This document shows, in pieces, positions 1 to 6,260 of a stretch of DNA of 14,199 bases (positions within the stretch are counted from its first letter, which is position 1; each line of letters opens with the position of its first letter). A program made the translations under genes and the position numbers. Source of the stretch: JBBDSJ01 sp040905025 (GTDB lineage: Bacteria; Pseudomonadota; Gammaproteobacteria; Methylohalomonadales; Methylohalomonadaceae); assembly GCA_040905025.1 (NCBI GenBank), contig JBBDSJ010000151.1, positions 1 to 14,199 of the forward strand. The letters are read 5' to 3'. The notes beneath the pieces were generated by a model. That model ran no database searches. It was not told the DNA's origin and saw only the letters and a list, made by a program, of their open reading frames with translations.

Positions 1-890
1 GCAGTCGAGCGGGATTCAATTTCAGTTTCCGATTCAGCGTCCGCGGGGACTGGCGATGCTGCCAAAGGCTCGGCTTCGGCGGCTGTCATTTCTGCTTCGG
101 TGGACGGCGGGCTTGTGACGTCGGCATCAGTTGCTGTTGCCTGCGATGAGGCATCTGCCGATAACGCTGGCGTCACGCTGGCGGTTGCTGCTGGCGGACT
201 CAGGGTTTCCAGTTCTGCAATGGCTAATGGATTCTCCTGTTCGGCGGCAGCTTTAAACCAGCGCCGGGCAATAGCATTGTCTTTCGTTACACCACGACCA
301 CTGCGGTAAAGATTGCCGAGGTTGTATTGCGCCATGGCATCACCCTGTTCAGCGGCCTTCTCATACCAGCTGGCAGCCTGGCTGTGATCCTGTTCCACGC
401 CTTCGCCGGTGTGATACAGACTGCCAAGATGCAATTGTGCCGGCGCATAACCAAGATCGCCCGAACGCTGAAACCAGTTCGCTGCTACCTGTGGGTCCTG
501 ACTGACTCCTTCACCGTAGAGATAGGCGAGGCCAAGGCTGAATGCCGCCGCTGCATGATTCTGTTCGGCGGCACGCCGGTACCAGTTCGCAGCAGCACTC
601 AAATCCTGATCAATACCTTCGCCGAGAGCGTACGCCACACCCAGATTGTATTGTGCATCCCGGTTACCTTGCTCAGCGGCGCGCCGATACCACTGCACGG
701 CCTGCTGATAATCCTGTGACACACCTTCACCGCTATAGTAAAAATAGCCAAGCAGGGCCTGCGCCTTGCTATCACCAGCCTCGGCAAGTTGTTGCACAGC
801 TTCGATATCGGCGGCATGACTGGCACTTAAGGTCAGCAGCGACAGCGAGGCGGCCAGCAACAGGCGTTTGGTGGTGCGGGATTTCAGCAT
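1..890 (-). CDS. Sel1-repeat (SLR) secreted protein, C-terminus cut by window edge
   Basis: The reading frame opens at ATG 888-890 and stays open to base 1, so at least 296 residues are present and the stop lies outside the window. Residues 1-26 look like a signal peptide (basic start, Leu/Ala-rich core, SHA-A cleavage region), so the product is probably periplasmic. Residues about 39-218 hold five consecutive 36-residue Sel1-type alpha/alpha repeats with the recurring pattern A-x-x-x-L-G-x-x-Y-x-x-G-E-G-V-x-Q-D then W-Y/F-x-R-A-A-E-Q. Sel1 repeats are protein-interaction scaffolds and no catalytic activity is expected. From about residue 231 the chain becomes a low-complexity Ala/Glu/Ser/Pro-rich acidic stretch that may be a linker to a further domain beyond the edge. 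The gene lies 37 bases downstream of the small membrane protein on the same strand, so the two may be co-transcribed. The specific partner is unknown. Confidence 0.88.
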   Translation of the reverse strand, partial: MLKSRTTKRLLLAASLSLLTLSASHAADIEAVQQLAEAGDSKAQALLGYFYYSGEGVSQDYQQAVQWYRRAAEQGNRDAQYNLGVAYALGEGIDQDLSAAANWYRRAAEQNHAAAAFSLGLAYLYGEGVSQDPQVAANWFQRSGDLGYAPAQLHLGSLYHTGEGVEQDHSQAASWYEKAAEQGDAMAQYNLGNLYRSGRGVTKDNAIARRWFKAAAEQENPLAIAELETLSPPAATASVTPALSADASSQATATDADVTSPPSTEAEMTAAEAEPLAASPVPADAESETEIESRST

Positions 891-927
891 GCTCCGGCTT
901 CCCGGTTAATTAAAGGTTTGCGTTAGC

Positions 928-1269
928 TCAGGCCAACAGGCCGCCGATCAGAGCGCCGATTAACAGCGGCACAATCTGTACCAGCACCAGCATGAATACG
1001 CCGAGACCGGCGACCAGACCAATCAATGGCACGCCAGTGAGCGAGGTGCCTACAACAAACAGCAAACCGGCCAGTATGACGCCCGGCAGAATGGCTGCCA
1101 GCAAGCCGTTGCCGACACCGCCGGCTACCTTGCCGCCGACAATCCCGGCGATTAACGGGCCGATTGCCGGCACCCAGAATAACAGCAGCGACAGTACTGC
1201 CATCCAGATCATTGCCATGATAATACTGCCTTTGGGCTTGGTGACAATCACGTGTTCTTCAGGGGGCAT
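928..1269 (-). CDS. small Gly/Leu-rich integral membrane protein, unknown function
   Basis: This 113-residue protein has a short polar N-terminus (about residues 1-15), then three strongly hydrophobic stretches at about 18-45, 52-78 and 82-112, separated only by small residues and glycines such as GGKVAGGVGNG. It should be an inner-membrane protein with three, possibly four, helices. The closely packed glycines resemble small pore- or glycine-zipper-like membrane proteins, but I do not recognise a named family. The start at 1269 is supported by a CGGAG ribosome-binding site seven bases upstream on the minus strand. A second Met at residue 18 is a less likely start. It is followed by the Sel1-repeat gene on the same strand and is divergent from the lyase-superfamily gene at 1416. 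Confidence 0.75.
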   Translation of the reverse strand: MPPEEHVIVTKPKGSIIMAMIWMAVLSLLLFWVPAIGPLIAGIVGGKVAGGVGNGLLAAILPGVILAGLLFVVGTSLTGVPLIGLVAGLGVFMLVLVQIVPLLIGALIGGLLA

Positions 1270-1415
1270 GGACCTACTCCGGTGAGTGTTTTATGCCATT
1301 ATTGTACCCTGTCCGGGCGCTTCCGTGCAGGCGGGCTGTTGCCCGGGCAAATCTACCAGGGTTGCCGGCATTATTTTCAGGAACCCACAATTCTGACTAT
1401 TGCAGGAGAAGATTT
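1270..1415. promoter_or_regulatory. divergent intergenic region between membrane protein and lyase genes
   Basis: These 146 bases separate a minus-strand and a plus-strand gene, so promoters in both directions are expected here. The frame of the lyase gene stays open upstream to an ATG at 1293. The AGGAGAAG motif at 1403-1410, five bases before ATG 1416, argues that translation starts at 1416 and that 1293-1415 is untranslated. I see no convincing -35/-10 pair or operator. Confidence 0.4.
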
Positions 1416-2294
1416 ATGAGTACTTCCACTACGCCCGCGCGGCGCCTTCGCGAACTCATGCAACAGCCCGGGATTATCCGTATGCTCGGCGCTCATGATG
1501 TGCTCGGTGCGCTGATGGTTGAGCAGGCCGGATTTGAGTCAGTATTCGTTGGTGGTTTCGGCACCAGTGCCAGTATGCTGGGTTTGCCGGATATCAATTT
1601 TCTCGGTCTGGAGGAAATGGTGAATGCGACCCGGCGTATGTGTGAACGTATGTCGATACCGGTGCTGGCTGATGCAGATACCGGCCACGGTGATATACAT
1701 AATGTCATGCGCTGTGTGCAGCAGTTTGAACAGGCAGGTGCCGCCGGTATTATTCTGGAAGATCAGGCATTCCCGAAACGCTGCGGTCACTTCGGTAACA
1801 AGCAGACCATCGCCGCTGAAGAAATGGTGCTGAAGTTCAAGGCGGCTGTGGCGGCTCGCCGGGATCCTGATTTCGTTTTTGTTGCCCGCACGGATGCGCG
1901 TGAAACACATGGACTTGATGAAGCCATTGATCGCGTTAATGCCTACTGTGAAGCGGGTGCCGATTTTGCGTTTATTGAAGCGCCATTGTCTGTTGATGAA
2001 CTACAGACCATCTGCGACCGTGTGCCGCATCCGAAGTTTGTGAATATGCTGGTATTCGGCAAGACACCGATTCTGAGCGCGGCTGAACTCGAAGCGATGG
2101 GTTTCAAGCTGGTGGTGGCGCCGATTGATTCGGTATTGCTGGCCGCCAGGGCCATGCGTGATTTGGCCGAGACGTTCAGGCGTGATGGCCACACCCAGGC
2201 TATGACTGATCAAATGGTAGATTTTGACGAGATTAAGGAAATACTCGGATTGCCCGGCTATCTTGGCCTGCGTGATGAACTGAAGTCGAAATAA
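1416..2294 (+). CDS. isocitrate lyase/PEP mutase superfamily enzyme (2-methylisocitrate lyase-like)
   Basis: This 292-residue cytoplasmic enzyme is close in length to PrpB-type lyases (about 295). It shows the superfamily's Mg-binding strand DADTGHGD at 86-93, E-D-Q at 115-117 and the lyase signature K-R-C-G-H at 121-125, with the catalytic-type Cys123. The KRCGH loop marks the lyase branch (2-methylisocitrate, isocitrate or dimethylmalate lyases) rather than true PEP mutase. The reaction is probably retro-aldol or retro-Claisen cleavage giving pyruvate or a related 2-oxoacid, but the substrate cannot be read from sequence. His91 sits where many PrpB proteins have an aromatic residue. No prpC or prpD neighbour is present, so a methylcitrate-cycle role is not supported by context. 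The start was chosen for the strong AGGAGAAG site upstream, discarding 41 upstream codons. The SMR gene follows after one base. Confidence 0.9.
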   Translation: MSTSTTPARRLRELMQQPGIIRMLGAHDVLGALMVEQAGFESVFVGGFGTSASMLGLPDINFLGLEEMVNATRRMCERMSIPVLADADTGHGDIHNVMRCVQQFEQAGAAGIILEDQAFPKRCGHFGNKQTIAAEEMVLKFKAAVAARRDPDFVFVARTDARETHGLDEAIDRVNAYCEAGADFAFIEAPLSVDELQTICDRVPHPKFVNMLVFGKTPILSAAELEAMGFKLVVAPIDSVLLAARAMRDLAETFRRDGHTQAMTDQMVDFDEIKEILGLPGYLGLRDELKSK

Positions 2295-2295
2295 T

Positions 2296-2634
2296 ATGCA
2301 CTACATTTATCTGACCATAGCGATTATTGCCGAAGTGACCGGAACGCTGGCATTACAGGCTTCGGCATCTTTTACAAAGCTGGTGCCGAGCGTGATTGTG
2401 ATAACGGGCTACGTGATTGCGTTTTATTGCCTGTCATTGGCATTACGGCAGATACCGGTGGGGATTGCCTATGCCGTCTGGGCCGGTGCCGGCATTGTGC
2501 TGGTGGCGTTGTTTGGACTGTTGATGTTCGGTCAACGACTCGACACACCGGCCATGATTGGTATCGGCTTTGTCGTCGTCGGGGTATTTCTGCTGACGTT
2601 TGTTTCCGGCAGTGTGCCGGAAAAACTGCACTAG
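2296..2634 (+). CDS. SMR-family small multidrug/cation transporter (EmrE/Qac-like)
   Basis: This 112-residue protein has four transmembrane helices, the standard SMR size. Key EmrE residues are conserved: the membrane-embedded proton/substrate-coupling Glu13 (EmrE Glu14), Tyr39, Tyr59 and Trp62 in the IAYAVWAGAGI segment, and the GQRLD loop at 79-83. SMR proteins work as antiparallel dimers that exchange protons for lipophilic or small cations across the inner membrane. The helix-1 context (E-V-T-G-T) looks closer to the Qac branch than to the guanidinium-exporting Gdx branch, but this is judged by eye. The start lies one base after the stop of the lyase gene with no clear Shine-Dalgarno of its own, suggesting translational coupling. 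The TAG stop forms part of the CTAGAAG repeat motif that begins the following extragenic region. Confidence 0.93.
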   Translation: MHYIYLTIAIIAEVTGTLALQASASFTKLVPSVIVITGYVIAFYCLSLALRQIPVGIAYAVWAGAGIVLVALFGLLMFGQRLDTPAMIGIGFVVVGVFLLTFVSGSVPEKLH

Positions 2635-2649
2635 AAGAGTACTCAAAAT
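2631..2649 (+). repeat. degenerate copy of the YTAGAAGYGGTTTCAAAAT motif
   Basis: CTAGAAGAGTACTCAAAAT matches 15 of 19 positions of the terminal repeat at 5956-5974. It overlaps the TAG stop of the SMR gene. It may be one end of a decayed non-autonomous element. Confidence 0.55.
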
Positions 2650-2653
2650 AAAC

Positions 2654-2701
2654 GGCCTTATAAAGAAATAGCCTTATAAAGAAATGGCCTTATAAAGAAG
2701 C
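2654..2701 (+). repeat. three tandem copies of a 16-bp unit
   Basis: Units at 2654-2669, 2670-2685 and 2686-2701 follow GGCCTTATAAAGAAAT with period exactly 16 and only one to three changes each. The third copy runs straight into a copy of the AGAAGCGGTCTCAAAA motif (2694-2712), so the two repeat types overlap. Confidence 0.85.
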
Positions 2702-2712
2702 GGTCTCAAAAA
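2694..2712 (+). repeat. second degenerate copy of the AGAAGYGGTTTCAAAA motif
   Basis: These 19 bases match the 5956-5974 terminal repeat at 15 of 19 positions and have the same orientation as the copy at 2631-2649. Together the two flank the 16-bp tandem array. Confidence 0.55.
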
Positions 2713-2718
2713 TAGATA

Positions 2719-2741
2719 CCCTCCCCCTTCCAGGGGGAGGG
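2719..2741. repeat. GC-rich extragenic hairpin (REP/terminator-like)
   Basis: CCCTCCCCCT (2719-2728) and AGGGGGAGGG (2732-2741) form a perfect 10-bp stem with loop TCC. It is followed by TTAGGGTGGGGG and a T-rich stretch. It lies between convergent genes (SMR, plus; Sel1-like, minus), so it may end transcription, but there is no uninterrupted T run. Similar C-rich/G-rich palindromes are dispersed in many proteobacterial genomes. Confidence 0.6.
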
Positions 2742-2822
2742 TTAGGGTGGGGGTTTGTTTTTGAAGAATTAATTCGCCTTTGCCAGTGAAGGGATTGGGC
2801 AAGTAGTTTGTGACCGCTTTTA

Positions 2823-3503
2823 TTATCCGCCTGGCCGCTGCGCTTCGATTACCGGGGTGGCGTAGCGCGGTTTTTCGTTGCGCTCGGTTGCTTCCGGCGC
2901 ACCGGCTTCGGTCTGTTCATCGACAATCGTCAGGTATTGCTGCTCGGCCTGTTCGAGTGCTTCATCTTCCAGTTCCCGATCCAGCGTATCGACCAGTTCA
3001 AGACCACGCTCCTCGCCGTAATCCGCGGCCCGGTCAAAATAGGCATGTGCTTTTGACATATCCTTGTCGACGCCGGCACCCTCGTGATACATCAGTCCGA
3101 GCATGAAATTGGCGCGACCGTCGCCCTCGACAGCGAGGGCCTCGTAATGTTGTTTCGCGGTTTCATAATCGCCTTTTTGATAGGCGGACTCGGCCACATC
3201 CGGATCACCCTGCATGCGCGGCTGCTGTGCTGCTGATTCGTCCGGGAATGCCGGTTGCCCGGACTGTACCCGCTCAATGACGTCCTCGGTAATGCCAACG
3301 CGCTCTTCAATCGTACTGAGAAGCTTCTGCATTTCCGGCTTGTCCTTGTATTCCTCGCGTTTTTCCAGATAGGCACGAATCTGGTCATCGGTGGGTTTGG
3401 CAGGCTTTTCTTCTTCGCCGGTTGCTGTCAGAGGTATAGCCAGAAGCAGGGCTGCGAGTGGAATAATTTTCAGGGGAAATTGATACATAACAGTCATCAT
3501 CAA
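2823..3503 (-). CDS. exported Sel1/TPR-like repeat protein
   Basis: This 226-residue product has a signal peptide at about residues 1-29 (hydrophobic KIIPLAALLLAIPLTATG), so it is periplasmic or secreted. Residues 30-100 are charged and helical, with many Glu/Lys. Residues about 101-165 hold a TPR/Sel1-type pair of helix units: A-x-x-A-Y-x-x-G-D-Y-x-x-A-x-x-x-Y, then A-N-F-M-L-G-L-M-Y-x-E-G-x-G-V-x-x-D with A-x-A-Y-F-D-R-A-A. Residues 170-226 are Glu-rich and end in a Pro/Gly tail. This is a shorter relative of the Sel1 protein at 1-890 and may share a scaffold role, but no partner is evident. Four candidate Met starts (1, 2, 3, 6) lie together with only weak Shine-Dalgarno character upstream, so the exact start is uncertain by a few residues. 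Confidence 0.82.
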   Translation of the reverse strand: MMMTVMYQFPLKIIPLAALLLAIPLTATGEEEKPAKPTDDQIRAYLEKREEYKDKPEMQKLLSTIEERVGITEDVIERVQSGQPAFPDESAAQQPRMQGDPDVAESAYQKGDYETAKQHYEALAVEGDGRANFMLGLMYHEGAGVDKDMSKAHAYFDRAADYGEERGLELVDTLDRELEDEALEQAEQQYLTIVDEQTEAGAPEATERNEKPRYATPVIEAQRPGG

Positions 3504-3566
3504 ATGAGCAAGTCTGTAAAGTTAACAGAATGTTTCAAGTATAGCGCGGATTCAGCATCATGGTAC

Positions 3567-3767
3567 TTAGGGAAGCTCTGATAATTCATCCATGAATTAT
3601 CAGAGCACGAAAATCGAAAATTGTGATTTTCGATTTTCTTCATTTTTTAACCACTTAAGTGGTTAAAAAATGGCAGTACATCCATGCACTGCAGGAACCT
3701 CTGGGCAGTGGCGCATGAATGTGCCGGTTACGAAATTGAAGGACGAAATAAATCAGAGGTTCCTTAA
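3567..3767. mobile_element. MITE-like element with imperfect terminal inverted repeats and stacked palindromes
   Basis: The ends TTAGGGAAGCTCTGAT (3567-3582) and, in inverse orientation, TTAAGGAACCTCTGAT (3752-3767) match at 14 of 16 positions. An inner inverted copy of the right end, AGGAACCTCTG, lies at 3693-3703. Between them are separate hairpins: 3575-3606 (15-bp stem, loop CC), 3609-3638 (13-bp stem) and 3641-3672 (perfect 32-bp palindrome). A fourth at 3673-3692 has one mismatch. The element is 201 bp long, has no coding capacity for a transposase, and ends are flanked by YTAR-type sequence (TTAG, TTAA). It overlaps the TAA stop (3764-3766) of the beta-propeller gene. Confidence 0.65.
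3641..3672. repeat. perfect 32-bp palindrome
   Basis: CATTTTTTAACCACTT (3641-3656) is followed directly by its exact reverse complement (3657-3672) with no spacer. It is the centre of the hairpin stack inside the MITE-like element. A palindrome without a loop can extrude as a cruciform or serve as a dimeric protein site, and the sequence does not decide between these. Confidence 0.9.
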
Positions 3768-4723
3768 CGCGGCGCAATGAATTCACCGTAACCACGGCTG
3801 CCCATATCGGTTTCAATGGTTTCCATGACTTCCAGCGAACCGCTGTCAATTACAGAGACATTATTATCGGCCCAGTTGACGACATACAAACGGTTGCCAT
3901 CCGGATGCAGGGCAATGCCTTCCGGATACATGCCGACTTCAATACGTTGAATTTCGGTAAAACCGTCCAGTTCGATGACGGATACGCTGCTGTCACGCTG
4001 GTTGGTAACGAACAGTCTGGATGCATCCGGCAGGGCAACACTGGCATAGGGGAAATCACCAACAGCAACGGTTGCGATAACCTGCATGCTGTCGGTATCG
4101 ACGATACTCGCGTCATTACTTTGTACATTCGCACTGTAGAGTTGACTGCCATCAGCTGACAGGCTGAGCCCGAATGGCGCCGTGCCGACTTCAACAGTGG
4201 TCCTGATATGATGATCATTCAGGTCTACGGCCATAATGTTATTGGCATCACGGTTGGCGACGTAAAGTGTTTTGCCATCAGGCGCGACCACCAATCCTGA
4301 CGGTGAGGCGCCAACCTTGATTGTCGCTTCAACTTCAAGACTACTGACTGCAATTACACGCACGACATCTTCATACCAGTCGGCCACATAGACTTTTTCC
4401 CCATCGGGATGGGCAGCGACAGCCAATGGTCCCGCGCCGATGGAAATAGTTTTAATCACCGTATGGGTGTTGCCGTCAATCACGGATACTGACTTGCTTT
4501 CCGGATTGCTGATAAAGATATATGAGTTGTCATGCAACGCTGCCACACCGGCCGGTGCTTCACCTACGTCAATTGCTGCAATGACTTCAGATGTTGCTGT
4601 ATCGATTACCGATACATTATTGGCATCCTGATTGGTAATGTAGGCATAGGGCGCTGCATGCAGCAGCCCATGAATGGCAAGCAACAGAATGAATACGGGG
4701 ATTTGGCGAAATACAGGTTGCAT
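3764..4723 (-). CDS. periplasmic seven-blade YVTN beta-propeller protein
   Basis: This 319-residue protein has a signal peptide at about residues 1-24 (ending LHAA) and seven successive propeller blades of about 41-43 residues. Blades start near 27, 68, 111, 153, 195, 237 and 279. Each opens with a Y-V-T/A-N-like strand, then N-x-V-S-V-I-D, then I-x-V-G-x-x-P-x-G-V-A and P-D-G. Seven repeats fill one complete propeller, so it looks full length, ending in S-R-G-Y-G-E-F-I. Such proteins are periplasmic or surface scaffolds, and related ones occur beside PQQ-dependent alcohol dehydrogenases. Here an MxaD-like gene lies directly upstream on the same strand, separated by a terminator-like hairpin. 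No catalytic residues are evident. The stop codon is embedded in the terminal repeat of the neighbouring MITE-like element. Confidence 0.9.
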   Translation of the reverse strand: MQPVFRQIPVFILLLAIHGLLHAAPYAYITNQDANNVSVIDTATSEVIAAIDVGEAPAGVAALHDNSYIFISNPESKSVSVIDGNTHTVIKTISIGAGPLAVAAHPDGEKVYVADWYEDVVRVIAVSSLEVEATIKVGASPSGLVVAPDGKTLYVANRDANNIMAVDLNDHHIRTTVEVGTAPFGLSLSADGSQLYSANVQSNDASIVDTDSMQVIATVAVGDFPYASVALPDASRLFVTNQRDSSVSVIELDGFTEIQRIEVGMYPEGIALHPDGNRLYVVNWADNNVSVIDSGSLEVMETIETDMGSRGYGEFIAPR

Positions 4724-4750
4724 GGCTGGTATTGGAAAAGCCCGGCTAAA

Positions 4751-4780
4751 GAAAAGCCCGACTCACAAGAGCCGGGCTTT
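4751..4780 (-). terminator. intrinsic terminator downstream of the SRPBCC gene
   Basis: On the minus strand, AAAGCCCG then C then CTC (from 4780) pairs with GAG, then T, then CGGGCTTT across loop TTGT. One mismatch separates an 8-bp and a 3-bp stem, and TTTTCTTT follows. It sits 12 bases after the stop at 4793. A second CCGGGCTTTT copy at 4736-4745 repeats the 3' arm. Its position implies that the beta-propeller gene is expressed at reduced level by read-through or from its own promoter. Confidence 0.72.
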
Positions 4781-4792
4781 ATTGGAACTGGA

Positions 4793-5320
4793 TTACTCGG
4801 CCAGTTCCTTGATTTTCGCAAGGCCTGCGTCGTAAATCCCGGTGACAGCATTAACAGCCGCTTCATCGGACAGTTCCGGTGGCGGATCATTGTTCGGATA
4901 GGCGCGATAGAAAAAGCCGCGCCAGTTAACGACTGAACCGCCGCCGTCGCCAGCCTTGACCGTGATCGTGGAACCGTAGGTACCCACCGGGACGGCATCA
5001 AAATTGGATTCGGTAATCCGATAGGAATATGACATGTTGTCAGGCTCATGCTTGAGCAGTTCTTCGGTAAAGGATTCACCATTGCCCAGTGTCAGTACAC
5101 GCGTCGTGCCTTTTTCATGACTGCCGTCGGATTCACATTTTTCGACCGCCGGGTGCCAGTCCTGAATTGAGCAGAACTCGGAAATGATTGCCCAGACTTT
5201 GTCAGGCGATGCATTAATTTCCATGTCCTTCTCGACTTTCTGGCGGCTGGGGCCGTGGACGCAGGCCAATGCCGGGATTATCAGCAGGCCAACAAAACAA
5301 TATTTAACCAAACTCCGCAT
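4793..5320 (-). CDS. exported SRPBCC-domain protein, MxaD-like
   Basis: This 175-residue product has a signal peptide at about 1-19 (cleavage after A-L-A; the following Cys20 makes a poor lipobox). The mature chain begins with H-G-P-S-R-Q-K-V-E, then a START/SRPBCC-like fold: I-N-A-S-P-D-K-V-W near residues 36-44, D-W-H-P-A-V-E-K near 55-62, and G-T-T-R-V-L-T-L. The HGP-x-x-QKV start and the W-x-I/V ... DWHPAV pattern match MxaD, a periplasmic accessory protein of PQQ methanol dehydrogenase systems that is thought to help enzyme-cytochrome interaction. The fold binds hydrophobic ligands in many relatives. The beta-propeller gene follows on the same strand, but no dehydrogenase or cytochrome c gene is visible. 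A GGAG site precedes the start. The family assignment is good; the partner is inferred. Confidence 0.85.
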   Translation of the reverse strand: MRSLVKYCFVGLLIIPALACVHGPSRQKVEKDMEINASPDKVWAIISEFCSIQDWHPAVEKCESDGSHEKGTTRVLTLGNGESFTEELLKHEPDNMSYSYRITESNFDAVPVGTYGSTITVKAGDGGGSVVNWRGFFYRAYPNNDPPPELSDEAAVNAVTGIYDAGLAKIKELAE

Positions 5321-5452
5321 GATTATTATTCTCCATCTTCGTGGTTACCAGGTTGCAGCAGGTGAGCAAACCGCCCGCTGCCCAAAAACAGTATGATAAT
5401 CTGAACAAGTCCCGCACGTCATGTCAGGTTTTAAGACTCAGGAATAATTCAG
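5321..5452. promoter_or_regulatory. divergent intergenic region
   Basis: These 132 bases lie between the MxaD-like gene (minus) and the DUF192 gene (plus) and must hold promoters for at least one of them. TATGATAAT at 5392-5400 resembles a plus-strand -10 element, but a matching -35 is weak. No operator or riboswitch-like structure is evident. Confidence 0.35.
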
Positions 5453-5959
5453 ATGTTCAGTTACGCCAGAATCCAGCGCCAACATGCAGTGTTATTGTGC
5501 TGTTGTCTGGTCGTGGCCGCCTGTACCCAGCGTAATGAGGCAGATGCGGCTGGCACAGGTATATTGCCGGAATCCGTGCAGATACACACGGCCGCCGGAC
5601 AGACCGCGACCTTTCAGGTTGAACTTGCAGCGACACCGGAGCACCGGAGAACGGGTCTGATGCATCGTATCGAGCTGCCGGCCAATGGTGGCATGTTGTT
5701 CGACTACAAATCCGAACAACGGGTTCAGATGTGGATGAAAAACACCACCATCGCGCTGGATATGCTGTTTATCGATGCCGGCGGCACGATTGTGCATATT
5801 GTTGAAAATGCTGTGCCATTATCAGAATCCATCATCGATTCACGGGTTCCGGTCCGGGCGGCGCTGGAACTGAATGCCGGCAGTGTCGCTGCCAACAAGA
5901 TACGTATCGGCGATCAGGTTGAGCATGATATTTTCATGCCGGAATCCGATCCACACTAG
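5453..5959 (+). CDS. DUF192-family lipoprotein
   Basis: This 168-residue protein has a lipoprotein signal: hydrophobic L-L-C-C-C-L-V, then lipobox V-A-A-C with Cys24 as the probable lipidated residue. The DUF192 domain spans about 42-160 with family hallmarks F-Q-V-E-L-A near 54, T-P-E-H-R-R-T-G-L-M-H-R at 61-72, the G-G-M-L-F turn, M-W-M-K-N-T at 93-98, A-L-D-M-L-F-I-D near 101-108 and A-L-E-L-N-A-G near 137-143. The family's biochemical role is not established. Many members are exported, as here, in the cell envelope. An AGGAA motif lies upstream of ATG 5453. The TAG stop at 5957-5959 lies inside the terminal repeat of the following MITE-like element. Confidence 0.92.
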   Translation: MFSYARIQRQHAVLLCCCLVVAACTQRNEADAAGTGILPESVQIHTAAGQTATFQVELAATPEHRRTGLMHRIELPANGGMLFDYKSEQRVQMWMKNTTIALDMLFIDAGGTIVHIVENAVPLSESIIDSRVPVRAALELNAGSVAANKIRIGDQVEHDIFMPESDPH

Positions 5960-6161
5960 AAGCGGTTTCAAAATTACTGCATTTGCCGCCCTGAAATATA
6001 CGAATGGGCGTTAAAAGCGGACTCAAAATGCGGGGCCGTGTAACGGCAGAGTGTCTATACACTGCGCTTTTTCGTCCCCGTTGGTTAATAATCAAGGGCG
6101 CCTGGTCTCGGCTGTATTTTATTACACCCTTGGGTGCGTGACATTTTGAAACCACTTCTAA
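5956..6161. mobile_element. MITE-like element with 19-bp terminal inverted repeats
   Basis: The left end CTAGAAGCGGTTTCAAAAT (5956-5974) and the inverse right end TTAGAAGTGGTTTCAAAAT (6143-6161) match at 17 of 19 positions. A third direct copy, TTAAAAGCGGACTCAAAAT, lies inside at 6011-6029. The 206-bp interval encodes no plausible protein. The outermost four bases at each end are YTAR-type (CTAG, CTAA on the plus strand). Such short elements are usually moved by a related full-length transposase elsewhere. Inner shorter inverted repeats (for example CAAGGG/CCCTTG around 6100-6130) add secondary structure. It sits between the DUF192 gene and the merR promoter and makes up most of this gene-free stretch. 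Confidence 0.68.
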
Positions 6162-6260
6162 TATTTGCCTGGCACTGCTGCGGGTTTGAACTCAGTCAAG
6201 CTGGTCATTATTTTCTATATCATTGTTTTATAAGTTGTTTATGCTCTGGTATATTGATTA

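Noticed and set aside
327..719. Plus-strand open frames opposite the Sel1-repeat gene
   Set aside because: They are antisense to a clear repeat protein whose heptad-like codon pattern accounts for the openness; no domain is recognisable.
1293..1415. Upstream extension of the lyase-superfamily gene (41 codons)
   Set aside because: The family starts near the later Met, AGGAGAAG lies immediately before ATG 1416, and the extension has no family-like sequence.
2296..2634. Guanidinium-exporter (Gdx) assignment with an upstream riboswitch
   Set aside because: The gap to the preceding gene is one base, leaving no room for a riboswitch, and helix 1 looks Qac-like.
3255..3581. 108-codon plus-strand frame across the exported Sel1-like gene start
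   Set aside because: Antisense to a gene with signal peptide and repeats; no ribosome site or family features.
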